Shown here: positions 7,975 through 15,221 of the stretch, one piece after another
How the letters are laid out: each line of letters begins with the position of its first letter
Position numbering within the stretch: the stretch's first letter is position 1
NCBI GenBank assembly: GCA_016791465.1
Contig: JAEUWE010000149.1
Span: 1-19,974, forward strand
Direction: 5' to 3'
Length of the DNA stretch: 19,974 nucleotides
Source: Pseudobdellovibrionaceae bacterium
GTDB taxonomy: Bacteria > Bdellovibrionota > Bdellovibrionia > Bdellovibrionales > JAMPXM01
Notes under the pieces: model-generated
The model's input: the letters and a program-made list of their open reading frames with translations, nothing else
What the model was told of the DNA's origin: nothing
The model's database searches: none
Program-made: the position numbers and the translations under genes

Positions 7975-8157
7975 TTATGCGTTCGGAGCTGCGATAACCT
8001 CTTCACCTTTATAGTAGCCGCATGAGTGGCAGACAGTGTGAGGAAGCTTCGGCGAGCCACAGTTTGGGCATTTAACCGACGTGTTGGGAGTCTGGAAATC
8101 ATGCGACCGGCGCATATCGCGCTTTGATCGTGTTGTGCGTTTCTTGGGACATGGCAT
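7975..8157 (-). CDS. rpmF: 50S ribosomal protein L32
   Basis: This 60-residue basic protein matches bL32: KKRTTRSKRDMRRSHD followed by a zinc-ribbon with Cys30, Cys33, Cys43 and Cys46 in CPNCGSPKLPHTVCHSCGYYKG. The full set of four cysteines marks the zinc-binding form. The N-terminus reads MPCPKKR, with Cys at the position where Val is common. rpmF heads the fab block as in many bacteria, but the usual upstream yceD/DUF177 gene is not in front of it; instead there is a structured 234-bp intergenic region. Confidence 0.97.
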   Translation of the reverse strand: MPCPKKRTTRSKRDMRRSHDFQTPNTSVKCPNCGSPKLPHTVCHSCGYYKGEEVIAAPNA

Positions 8158-8206
8158 GGAATACCCCGCTCAATTCAAAATTAAGAGGGGCCAACATACC
8201 TGAGAT

Positions 8207-8251
8207 CCGCCTAAATGCAAGCCAAAGCTGGCTTGTCTAAATTTTAGGCGG
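8207..8251. repeat. Nested inverted repeat
   Basis: The outer arms CCGCCTAAA (8207-8215) and TTTAGGCGG (8243-8251) match over 9 bp; inside them CAAGCC (8218-8223) and GGCTTG (8230-8235) match over 6 bp around AAAGCT. In RNA either strand would fold into one long stem with an internal loop. It could be part of the rpmF leader or of a plus-strand transcript; no U-tract follows, so it is not an obvious terminator. Confidence 0.6.
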
Positions 8252-8322
8252 CTGTTGAGCGCTTCGTGCTCCCGAGGTTCCTTCACCGGGTGTCGCCTGG
8301 CGTTAGGTCGCGGATATTCGAT

Positions 8323-8351
8323 CTGAGGACCAAATGAGTGGCCTCAGTTTT
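8323..8351 (+). terminator. Possible intrinsic terminator or attenuator
   Basis: CTGAGG-A-CC, an 8-base loop, then GGCCTCAG, followed by TTTT. This is an 8-bp stem with one bulged A and a short T-run on the plus strand. No plus-strand gene lies upstream, so it would end a small RNA starting in the gap or attenuate the exported-protein gene whose ATG is 40 bases downstream. Confidence 0.4.
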
Positions 8352-8391
8352 CCATAGTGAAGAAGATGAGACTTAAAAGAGGGAGAATGTC

Positions 8392-8838
8392 ATGAAAACC
8401 AAAGGTATTTTAACGGCGCTGATTTTTCTGATCGCAGGACCGGCGATGGCGGCCAAGCCCCATAAACAGACCGTTGTACTCGACATGAGCCCCATTCGCG
8501 CAAAAGAGACGGCCACACACAGTATCAAGCGCCAGGAAACCAAGGCCTACGACGTCAGCCAGGCATTGAGCCAGTCGTTTGCAGACCGTCGCGACAGCGA
8601 AAAGGACTACCAGGACAATGCCGCTGCCGGACGCCCAAAGTCATTGAAGACTGAAACGGCTCGCGTGAAAGTGGAGGTCGGAGACGGTCTCGGCGGGTGG
8701 AGCCTTCGTCGAAACTCAGAACCGCGAGTTCGCGCTGAAGTCGATTCAGCGGCCGAGCTTCGTCGCATCGAATCCCGTTTGGACCAGGAGTCGCGCGAAG
8801 TTCGTGCTGAGGCTCGAGACGGGCGCTGGACGCGCTAA
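8392..8838 (+). CDS. Small exported charged protein of unknown function
   Basis: This 148-residue protein has a clear Sec signal peptide: MKTKGILTAL, a hydrophobic core, then GPAMA followed by AKPHK (cleavage expected after residue 20 or 21). The mature part is hydrophilic, rich in Arg, Glu, Lys, Ala and Ser, and probably largely helical or disordered, ending in a charged stretch (AAELRRIESRLDQESREVRAE) that may form a helix or short coiled coil. There are no cysteines and no recognisable domain. AGAGGGAG lies 6 bases before the ATG, a good ribosome site. The stop overlaps that of the convergent exported protein, and its own intrinsic terminator lies at 8926-8951 inside that neighbour. A periplasmic structural or chaperone-like role is possible but unsupported. 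Confidence 0.75.
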   Translation: MKTKGILTALIFLIAGPAMAAKPHKQTVVLDMSPIRAKETATHSIKRQETKAYDVSQALSQSFADRRDSEKDYQDNAAAGRPKSLKTETARVKVEVGDGLGGWSLRRNSEPRVRAEVDSAAELRRIESRLDQESREVRAEARDGRWTR

Positions 8839-9794
8839 CGCGCGAGAGTCTTTTTGGCCAGGGCTGCGACTTGGGGGTCTTGAGTCCACGCCGAGTAGAG
8901 CCCCAGGACCATTGGAGTCAAAGGTAGAGGCGCCCTCTGTGGCGCCTTTTTCTGTTGGGCTGCAAGCCACATCATTGCTCGCTTAAGAGGAAGCCGGAGT
9001 TTCATTTGTAAAAGTGGGTCCTCCCATGCGAGTCCCATCAGCGCGTCGATTGCGTCGAGCTGCGCCTTCATTGAAGCTCTTGACCCATCGGGAAACCCGC
9101 TTGGAAATTGGCCGACTCCTGTTTGTCGAGTCAGTGCTCGCTCCAGCCAAAGATCAGCAGTTTTTCGAAGCGTTGGGTTGGCAAGCAGGCGACCAATCCA
9201 ATAAGCGGCAGCGGCGGCCTGTATGCGCTGAGGGGTCATCCAATTCTTTTCTTCCATCCTGTCCCAGCGACGCTCACCCAAAAGAGAACGCGCACTTTTG
9301 AGAGAGAGCTCCATGCGCGGAGCCAGGCGCTCAAGTCGTTTCGCGCGTTCGGTTTGACGATTGGCTCGGAGTAAAAGGATCGATCGCGCATAGAGACCAA
9401 GAAAGTGAGTGACCTCGATTGTCTTTGAAGTGCCAAAAGTACCGCTTTCAGTCATTCGTGCAAAGGCCCACTCAAATGCCATAATGCCGCGATCAATGAC
9501 ATAGCCGTTATCAAGAGCAACTCCACTTCGAATCCAGGTCCAACCTTCGATCTGGTGCTCGACTGAAACTTGTTCGGGAAACTTTTTATTGAGCCCAAGA
9601 GCGCCATCTCCCGGGGCTGTTTTTGCTAAGGGATTTAGCTTCTTCGCGAGATTTTGCAGGAGTGCGTCTTTTTTCCATAGCAGCGCCTCATTCACTTTTG
9701 GCGATGGCGCTGCGTGCGCAAGGCTGCTGCAAAGAAGAGCGATCGAGATTGAGAGAAAGCCTGCGCGTACGGTCAGCATCTCTCTATTGAACAT
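8835..9794 (-). CDS. Exported, probably all-helical protein of unknown function
   Basis: The start is placed at ATG 9794, which overlaps the recombinase stop (TGATG), giving 320 residues; ATG 9779 is also possible and leaves the same signal peptide. Open sequence further upstream is only an overlap with the recombinase gene. The N-terminus (MFNREMLTVRAGFLSISIAL, then LCSSLAHA before APS) is a Sec signal peptide. The rest is rich in Ala, Leu, Arg and Trp and looks helical throughout; segments such as DRGIMAFEWAFARMTESGTFG and RALTRQTGVGQFPSGFPDGS recall the repeating helix-plus-GxF turns of alpha/alpha-toroid proteins. I cannot name a family and see no catalytic motif. Coupled translation with a recombinase is unusual for a periplasmic protein. 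Confidence 0.75.
   Translation of the reverse strand: MFNREMLTVRAGFLSISIALLCSSLAHAAPSPKVNEALLWKKDALLQNLAKKLNPLAKTAPGDGALGLNKKFPEQVSVEHQIEGWTWIRSGVALDNGYVIDRGIMAFEWAFARMTESGTFGTSKTIEVTHFLGLYARSILLLRANRQTERAKRLERLAPRMELSLKSARSLLGERRWDRMEEKNWMTPQRIQAAAAAYWIGRLLANPTLRKTADLWLERALTRQTGVGQFPSGFPDGSRASMKAQLDAIDALMGLAWEDPLLQMKLRLPLKRAMMWLAAQQKKAPQRAPLPLTPMVLGLYSAWTQDPQVAALAKKTLAR
8926..8951 (+). terminator. Intrinsic terminator of the small exported protein gene
   Basis: AGGCGCC (8928-8934), loop CTCTGT, GGCGCCT (8941-8947) and a run of five T at 8947-8951; AG/TT pairing can extend the stem by two. It lies 88 bases after the plus-strand stop and inside the coding region of the opposing gene, so the two transcripts overlap at their 3' ends. 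Confidence 0.8.
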
Positions 9795-10351
9795 CAGAGA
9801 ATGAGTTTGCGCAGCTCTTGTTGTGAGTAGACATAGTCGGCATAGATCATCGTATTGGTGATATTGCGGTGGCCGAGTGCCACTTGAACGAGGCGCAGGT
9901 CTTTTGTCTTGCGATAGAGCCGAATCGCAAACGTATGGCGGAGTGCGTGGAACTTTTTGGGTGCGGGACGATACCAATCCCAGATCTGTCGAAGGCGATG
10001 GTAGCCGATCGGAAAGAGATTTCCGGCGCGACCGACCTCGCGCTCGGTGTAGAGGCGGAGCCGCTCAAAGAGCCATGGAGCAAGCGGCAACTCTCGATCA
10101 TTTGAACCCTTGATCCCGGTTACGAATATCGTTCGATCGTATGTATTGAGGTCGGCCACTCGAAGGGCGAGAATTTCGGAGGCTCGAGCGCCAGTTTTGA
10201 GTGCGAGCCAAAGAATCAGTGCGTCACGCTCATCGTATCCAGTGTCGGCGGGGGAGGCTCTCTCTAAGACGGCCTCGAGACGACTGACTTCTGGATCAAG
10301 CAAGTACTTGTTTTTATTGAGTGCATAACGTGTCGATGAGGCCACGCTCAA
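9794..10351 (-). CDS. Tyrosine recombinase, catalytic domain only
   Basis: The 185-residue protein is an XerC/D-type tyrosine recombinase with all active-site residues: Arg56 in TGARASE, Lys81 in the beta-hairpin GIKGSNDRELPL, His135/Arg138 in HALRHTFA, His161 in LGHRN and the nucleophile Tyr170 in MIYADY. It lacks the N-terminal core-binding (SAM-like) domain of XerC/D and phage integrases, and so resembles the short FimB/FimE invertases (~200 residues). The start is TTG 10351 or GTG 10345; neither has a good ribosome site. The frame stays open upstream to 10516 but without ATG, GTG or TTG and without recombinase-like sequence. The stop overlaps the next gene (TGATG). No tRNA, phage gene or transposase lies nearby, so it may be a domesticated recombinase acting on a nearby site. 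Confidence 0.9.
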   Translation of the reverse strand: MSVASSTRYALNKNKYLLDPEVSRLEAVLERASPADTGYDERDALILWLALKTGARASEILALRVADLNTYDRTIFVTGIKGSNDRELPLAPWLFERLRLYTEREVGRAGNLFPIGYHRLRQIWDWYRPAPKKFHALRHTFAIRLYRKTKDLRLVQVALGHRNITNTMIYADYVYSQQELRKLIL

Positions 10352-10520
10352 ATTAAAGAGAAAATTGAGAATGCCGACAATAGGGTATTGAAAATAGAGA
10401 GTTATGAATGCGCCGCGTTGCCAGGCTCCGAGACATTGGGCCCTAGGGTAGGTGCGGTGGCTTATGGTGAATTCGAAATTTAGTTGATATCCAAAAAGAC
10501 CAATAAATCTATATATTTAA

Positions 10521-10550
10521 CACTCACACTTATAACTATAAGCGTGAGTG
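10521..10550. repeat. Near-perfect 30-bp inverted repeat
   Basis: CACTCAC-A-CTTATA-AC-TATAAG-C-GTGAGTG: 13 of 14 positions in each half are complementary, with one A/C mismatch and a 2-base centre. Read as a recombinase core it would give 11-bp arms around a 6-bp spacer (10522-10549); read as an operator it covers the -10 of a promoter toward the recombinase gene. No U-tract follows on either strand. Confidence 0.75.
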
Positions 10551-10562
10551 CTGCTGCGTCAT
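10535..10562 (-). promoter_or_regulatory. Candidate sigma-70-type promoter toward the recombinase gene
   Basis: On the minus strand ATGACG (10562-10557) and TATAGT (10540-10535) are separated by 16 bases, matching 4 of 6 and 5 of 6 consensus bases. The -10 lies in the middle of the 30-bp inverted repeat, so a protein bound there would block it. Reading by eye only; the leader to the recombinase start would be about 175 bases. Confidence 0.35.
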
Positions 10563-10699
10563 TTTCTCTTTCAGAGGGAGAGGGGTTTTGGAATTTGAAT
10601 TTTTCCTTATATTTCAAGACTTTATCCTTGATTCAAAAGAAGCTCCAAGATCAGATTATGTAATTCACAACGCTAAAACCCGTATTTCACAAGGAAAAT

Positions 10700-11329
10700 G
10701 TGGTGGAAATCAACACTGATCGAGCGCCAGAGATGATGTGGGATCCAAAGCATGAGACTCTCGAAGAGAGTGCGACCGGGCCACGGGTGCGATCCAGCCT
10801 TCGGCAGCGATATGAAGCTGAGGCTCGGGTGATTGAAAGACGAGTCGGCACCCTTGAATCTGTTCGTGAGCAGCTGGGACTGAGCCAGAGGAAGATGGCC
10901 CAACTCCTTTTGGTCGATCCTTCGGCCTGGACACGTTGGACACAGGGGCAAACCGCAGCCCCTCCCCATATTTGGCGCGCACTTGCATGGTATTTGGCAC
11001 TTCAGGACAAATATCCGGCGCTGGATGCGGCTTTTTGGTTAAACGGTGTTGCTCGTGCCGGATCAAGCGAAGCCGCGATTGAACAGGGGCGCGCACAGGC
11101 CGCCGAAATTCAGGCTTTGCGTCGCGAATTGGAAGGACTGAAGCGCCAACTCCAGGCCCACGAACGATTCGTTAGCATTCAGAAAGAAGAAGCGGCGGCA
11201 TCGGTGGATTCAGATGCCAGCCGATTGATTCAGCCCGTGGATCGCGAGACCAAGGCCCTAGCTCGTATTTTTCTAGCGCTGACGCTGCTTGGATTTCTGT
11301 ATCTGATTGTCCGTATGGCCGTGCAGTAG
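10700..11329 (+). CDS. Helix-turn-helix protein with C-terminal membrane anchor
   Basis: The protein starts at GTG 10700 (or GTG 10703) behind AAGGA and has 209 residues. Residues about 51-100 (TLESVREQLGLSQRKMAQLL, then VDPSAWTRWTQG) resemble an XRE/Cro-type helix-turn-helix. A predicted coiled coil follows (about 122-165, with AAEIQALRRELEGLKRQLQA), then a linker and one C-terminal transmembrane helix (about 188-207, FLALTLLGFLYLIVRM). The layout places the DNA-binding end in the cytoplasm, tethered to the inner membrane by its tail, with the coiled coil offering dimerisation. It is divergent from the recombinase across the inverted-repeat region and may bind there, which is inference. It could equally recruit DNA to the membrane rather than act as a classical repressor. 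Confidence 0.8.
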   Translation: MVEINTDRAPEMMWDPKHETLEESATGPRVRSSLRQRYEAEARVIERRVGTLESVREQLGLSQRKMAQLLLVDPSAWTRWTQGQTAAPPHIWRALAWYLALQDKYPALDAAFWLNGVARAGSSEAAIEQGRAQAAEIQALRRELEGLKRQLQAHERFVSIQKEEAAASVDSDASRLIQPVDRETKALARIFLALTLLGFLYLIVRMAVQ

Positions 11330-11428
11330 AAAAATGCGACGTCGGTCGAGTCTTAAAGACAACAAGTCGAGCGCCAATTCATCCGATAGATCTCTGGGGA
11401 TTTTAGCATTTTGCCCTGGGGTAAATTC

Positions 11429-14400
11429 ATGTTCAAAGCAAAGAGCTATTTTTACGGATTGATATCGCTGATGTTTGCACTGGCGGTCCTTCAAGGCTGC
11501 ACGCGCAAAACAGAATCGGCGCTCTTGTCGGTTTCAATTCCTCGGTACGATTCTCGATCTTCAAAAAATGAAGTCGGTGCTTTGGCGATCACGACCAAAC
11601 CAACGAGAGTGATGATCAACATCACCGGGCCAGGGATCGCCGTCCCGATTGTTTATATCTGGGAGATGAATAGGGACAGCAATTCTGTAGGACAAGAGCC
11701 GCCCGCGACCGTGGAGCTGTCAGTACCAAAAGGTTCTGATCGTCTCATTCAGGTTTTGGCCATTCTGCAGGAAATCAACTCAGCTGGCTCTGATGGCGAT
11801 AGTCCGATGACTTTCTATTACGGTGATACCGTCCGCGCGATCAGTCAGTCGTCTGAGGCTGTTGATATCACCTTGGCCAACCAGGGAACTTCTGGAAACA
11901 CTCAAGGGTCAGTTTCGGGACGCTACTTTGATGGCTCTGGCACGCCGACGGATCTCGTGGACATGCTCTATAATCCCGGCGCGGGTCGGCCACTGATGAT
12001 CGTCGAAACTGGATTTATTTTCGGCGGGTGGTTTCATATCTTTGCGCTAAAAGGCGTTCCGTTTACCTACCGCCTACGCAATCGCGGGATCGCACTGTTT
12101 GAAAACTTGATGCCTGATTCACTTGCGACATCGACACGTGTCGGCCGTGCAACCATCCCGGCGGCCTATCGAAACATCTATTCGGGCGGAACCGTTACCG
12201 GGCGTTCAGCGTCGCCGGAACGAATTGCGGTGTTTGGTCTGTTTGGTCCGGCCGCTCCTGCTAGCGGAAAAGCGTGTTTCGACAGCACAATCGAGCAGAT
12301 GTCTTCTCTTTATGTCTCAAGCACAGTCGGCGATCCGACGACGGTGCAGTACGATCCCAGCAGTGGCCTCGCGAGTGAGGTTCAAATTGTGGGCGGCGTC
12401 AGTCATCCTGCGGATGATCAGTGCCCCGGTGGAAGTGGCAGCTTTGGTGTCGATCATATGACGATTCGAAAGCAGAATTTGAACTATGGAGATTCTCCGG
12501 TCGGCAATCGCGGTCCCTTTCGCGGAATTGTATCTGGACAGGGGCAGTCTTTTTTAACGGCAGCATTGGTTGGTTCCGACCTTCAGCTTGCTTGGGACTA
12601 CTTGCCTGGGGTGATTGGCAGCGGAGTTGATGGCGTTGGGGTCTTCAGCAAAGTCTTCGCATCCAGTTCAGAAGTGAGTGACCGTTGGCACGAAAGGGCG
12701 CCGTGCAATCAGCTCGTCGGGATGGGATACACCGAGCATACTCGGGTAGCGGCGGGAAGTCCCGGTTCGCCAGTTGAGGCTTATACGATCAATGGGGTGA
12801 ATGCCACAGCTTGGAACGAAAGCCGTCTCCACGTCGTCGCTTGTCCATACTCGGCATCGAGAAGCGACTACTATGATTTCGCAATTGCGGCGAAAAACAA
12901 CGGCGGCGGCGGAGGGCCAGCGGCCACTCAGATTCTTGCGAAACACGTTGGAGTTTTAACGACAACAAGCGCCGGAGATCCGCAGACAATTGCATCAGAT
13001 GTGTGCACGCCGATTAAACTCATGATGGCCGATGCTTCCGGAAATGCCGCTTATAGAAATGGGACCAATTCGCCGCAGTTGACTGCAGCCGTCGTCACCG
13101 CTCCGAACGACGTCAAGCTGTACAGCGATCCGAACTGCTCAATGCCTGCTGGCGGAACAAGCACACTCGTGGCCGACATGCATAATCCTGAGACGTTGAT
13201 TTTCGTTAAGGCCACAAGTCCCGCAACAGCGTTTTCGATCAATGTGATCGACAGTTCGAGTGGCGGCACAGCGTTGGCTATGCATACGTATTATGGAAGT
13301 CGCGTCTCGAACCTCGGCCCGACGGATCTTCGAATCTTTGCTAAGCCCAACATTATGGCTCATAGCTGCTTTCCAGTGGTCATTATGCAGGGACGAGATG
13401 ATGCCGGGAAGTTTGTTGTCGACTCAACATCACCCGTGAGTGGCCCAACATATCCGGTCGTTACGGACTTGCAATTCTTCTATGACGGTCAGTGTGAATC
13501 CTCAGCAGGTTCGATTTTCTTATCAAGCCAGCAAGGCGCGCTGTTGGCTTATGCGAAATACACCGGCGCTTTGCCCAGCATTACGATGCCGATCGGAGGC
13601 ACGTCGGGACTCGTTCATGGATCAGCCACAGTGAATGTCTCGCAGCCTGGTACCGCGACCCGATTGAGACTGTCGATGTCTGGAAATTTTGGTGCCGAAG
13701 CCTGTATGTCAGTCCGACTCACGTCTGTTGACTCGTCAGGAAACCTCTCACCGGTGCCCAGCGCTGCGAGTATTTCGTATCTCTACAACGCAAGCGTATC
13801 GCCAATTGCGGACTCTGGATTTTATTCTGACCCGAATTGCACGTCGGCCACTGGTGGGCCGGCGCTTGGCGCTTTTGCAACACAATCTTCCGCACTCTAC
13901 TTCCGATGGGCCGCCTCTGGAGCATTGGCGGTCACGGGGACGGTGACGGGGCCTGCTATTGCGTTTGAGGACTTCAACACGAGCGTTGGGCCGACTGTTC
14001 TCGGGCGAATCGTTGTGCGACCTCAAGGGGTCTCTTACACTCATTCGTTGGCCGGGATATTTACTGGTTATGCACCGTTTACGCTTGAAAATGAGTGGTT
14101 CAATCTCACTCTGGAAGCGCGATCGCCATTGGGCACTCTCCTCTCGGGATTCAGCAACGCGGATCTTTCGCCGACGGGGATCAATCTGCGGACGGACTAT
14201 GAAGCCGATGTGACTTTGACGTGCAATCCGATCTCGTGGTCTGGCGGAATCGCCAACACATCGTGTGCACTTGACGATATCGGTGCAAACAACTTTAGTT
14301 CGAAACTTTTCCCTTTCCGCACAGGGGGCGGCATCTCGCCTCTACCGTTCTATGAAAGTGGAACAAGTGGAATTGGTCACGTTCGCATTTCAAAGCCGGC

Positions 14401-15091
14401 AGATAGTCCCGATGCGATGACGTTTTTGGTGGCTCACGATATGTCGTATGAGACGGGTGCGTGTCTTCCATTCTTGGTGGCGCGCGGATATAACAACTCC
14501 GGTCATTTTCAAGCGACTCGCGCACTGGGGCCGTATGCCGCAACGATGAGTTCGGGTGCTGGGATATCGGGTTGGTATTCGGATCCGGCCTGTACGGTTT
14601 CGACTTCGGGATTTGCGACAATTCCGACCGGAGCTTCCGGTGCGATCGTGTATGGATCGTTCTCAGGTACTGCACCTTCAGCCGTTGCGGCAGACGGAAA
14701 TTGGTCGATGAACTACAATTCGGTTTCGCTCACGGCGTTTTCAGGCGTCTCGGTCGGTGTACACAACTCATTCCGACTCTCGATGTCGCGAGAGATTGCA
14801 GCCGGCTCATGTTCGCCACTGATGGTGGTGCGAACCGACGCGAACGGGCAGGCGGTCGCGGCAGTAGGAATGGAGAATATCACTCTCTCTACAGCTTCAA
14901 TCACGGGGACGTTTCACAGCGCCGGCGTCTGCGATGTCGGCTCCGATATTGGAACAACACTCACGTTCAACGCTGGCGACAAGGCGAAGTTGATCTACTT
15001 TAAAACTTCAAATATGGCGGCTGGTGCGACGATCACGGCGACCAACGGTGGCAACTCTGGTAGCGTCTCGCCGATCAATGTGAACTACTGA
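11429..15091 (+). CDS. Large lipoprotein with six Cys-marked Ig-like repeats
   Basis: The start is ATG 11429 (GGGG about 8 bases upstream), giving 1220 residues and a lipoprotein signal ending ALAVLQGC with the lipidated Cys24. Residues about 25-485 form a unique beta-rich region. A five-glycine linker (492-496) then leads to at least five repeats plus one variant, each beginning with a Cys before a D/N-x-x-G turn and with a second Cys in a (L/F)YSDPxC-like motif 40-45 residues later: Cys526/570, 647/689, 759/804, 1012/1055 and 1128/1168. The variant unit has Trp890 at the first position and Cys932 at the second, with an extra Cys946. The period is about 112-130 residues, which suggests disulphide-stapled Ig-like domains. 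It is probably outer-membrane anchored and possibly an adhesin or surface structural protein; I cannot assign a ligand. Confidence 0.85.
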   Translation: MFKAKSYFYGLISLMFALAVLQGCTRKTESALLSVSIPRYDSRSSKNEVGALAITTKPTRVMINITGPGIAVPIVYIWEMNRDSNSVGQEPPATVELSVPKGSDRLIQVLAILQEINSAGSDGDSPMTFYYGDTVRAISQSSEAVDITLANQGTSGNTQGSVSGRYFDGSGTPTDLVDMLYNPGAGRPLMIVETGFIFGGWFHIFALKGVPFTYRLRNRGIALFENLMPDSLATSTRVGRATIPAAYRNIYSGGTVTGRSASPERIAVFGLFGPAAPASGKACFDSTIEQMSSLYVSSTVGDPTTVQYDPSSGLASEVQIVGGVSHPADDQCPGGSGSFGVDHMTIRKQNLNYGDSPVGNRGPFRGIVSGQGQSFLTAALVGSDLQLAWDYLPGVIGSGVDGVGVFSKVFASSSEVSDRWHERAPCNQLVGMGYTEHTRVAAGSPGSPVEAYTINGVNATAWNESRLHVVACPYSASRSDYYDFAIAAKNNGGGGGPAATQILAKHVGVLTTTSAGDPQTIASDVCTPIKLMMADASGNAAYRNGTNSPQLTAAVVTAPNDVKLYSDPNCSMPAGGTSTLVADMHNPETLIFVKATSPATAFSINVIDSSSGGTALAMHTYYGSRVSNLGPTDLRIFAKPNIMAHSCFPVVIMQGRDDAGKFVVDSTSPVSGPTYPVVTDLQFFYDGQCESSAGSIFLSSQQGALLAYAKYTGALPSITMPIGGTSGLVHGSATVNVSQPGTATRLRLSMSGNFGAEACMSVRLTSVDSSGNLSPVPSAASISYLYNASVSPIADSGFYSDPNCTSATGGPALGAFATQSSALYFRWAASGALAVTGTVTGPAIAFEDFNTSVGPTVLGRIVVRPQGVSYTHSLAGIFTGYAPFTLENEWFNLTLEARSPLGTLLSGFSNADLSPTGINLRTDYEADVTLTCNPISWSGGIANTSCALDDIGANNFSSKLFPFRTGGGISPLPFYESGTSGIGHVRISKPADSPDAMTFLVAHDMSYETGACLPFLVARGYNNSGHFQATRALGPYAATMSSGAGISGWYSDPACTVSTSGFATIPTGASGAIVYGSFSGTAPSAVAADGNWSMNYNSVSLTAFSGVSVGVHNSFRLSMSREIAAGSCSPLMVVRTDANGQAVAAVGMENITLSTASITGTFHSAGVCDVGSDIGTTLTFNAGDKAKLIYFKTSNMAAGATITATNGGNSGSVSPINVNY

Positions 15092-15102
15092 CGACGCGCG
15101 GC

Positions 15103-15133
15103 GCAGCACTGCTGACTAATGCGGCAGTGCTGC
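15103..15133. terminator. Strong stem-loop after the large lipoprotein gene
   Basis: GCAGCACTGC (15103-15112), an 11-base loop, then GCAGTGCTGC (15124-15133), a perfect 10-bp stem 12 bases after the stop codon. No T-run follows, so it may act as an mRNA 3'-end stabiliser or a Rho-assisted stop rather than a simple intrinsic terminator. Confidence 0.45.
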
Positions 15134-15221
15134 CGGTCCAAACAGAGTAATAACTCAATCTTAATTGCCCCGAAGCCCTTCTCCCCCTTACTGTGCTCAC
15201 GCAAAGACCAAGGGGGATTTG

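Larger units (their letters stand above)
8158..8391. other. Structured divergent intergenic region (rpmF leader / exported-protein leader)
   Basis: This 234-bp gap lies between divergent rpmF (-) and the exported protein gene (+), so it should hold promoters for both. It contains a 45-bp nested hairpin (8207-8251), a 15-nt hairpin GAGCG/TGCTC (about 8256-8270), a CGCC-T-GGCG element (8295-8303) and a hairpin followed by TTTT (8323-8351). I see no open frame of interest and no confident sigma-70 promoter; a weak TTGCAT-16-TATGTT pair reads toward rpmF. Confidence 0.45.
10352..10699. other. AT-rich divergent control region
   Basis: This 348-bp gap lies between the recombinase gene (-) and the HTH-membrane protein gene (+). 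The stretch 10470-10700 is clearly more AT-rich than the genes around it (for example TAAATCTATATATTTAAC at 10503-10520). It holds the 30-bp inverted repeat at 10521-10550 and a candidate promoter toward the recombinase. I see no gene in it and no confident promoter toward the HTH gene. Confidence 0.6.

Noticed and set aside
9795..9977. N-terminal 61 codons extending the exported protein upstream
   Set aside because: They overlap the recombinase C-terminus with its catalytic Tyr, and the signal peptide begins at 9794 or 9779.
10352..10516. In-frame upstream extension of the recombinase that might be its missing N-terminal domain
   Set aside because: It contains no ATG, GTG or TTG and its translation does not look like a core-binding domain; only 55 codons are available.
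15146..15221. Possible sigma-70 promoter before the dehydrogenase gene
   Set aside because: TTGCCC-17-TTACTG matches the -10 consensus too poorly to list; a promoter must exist but cannot be placed.
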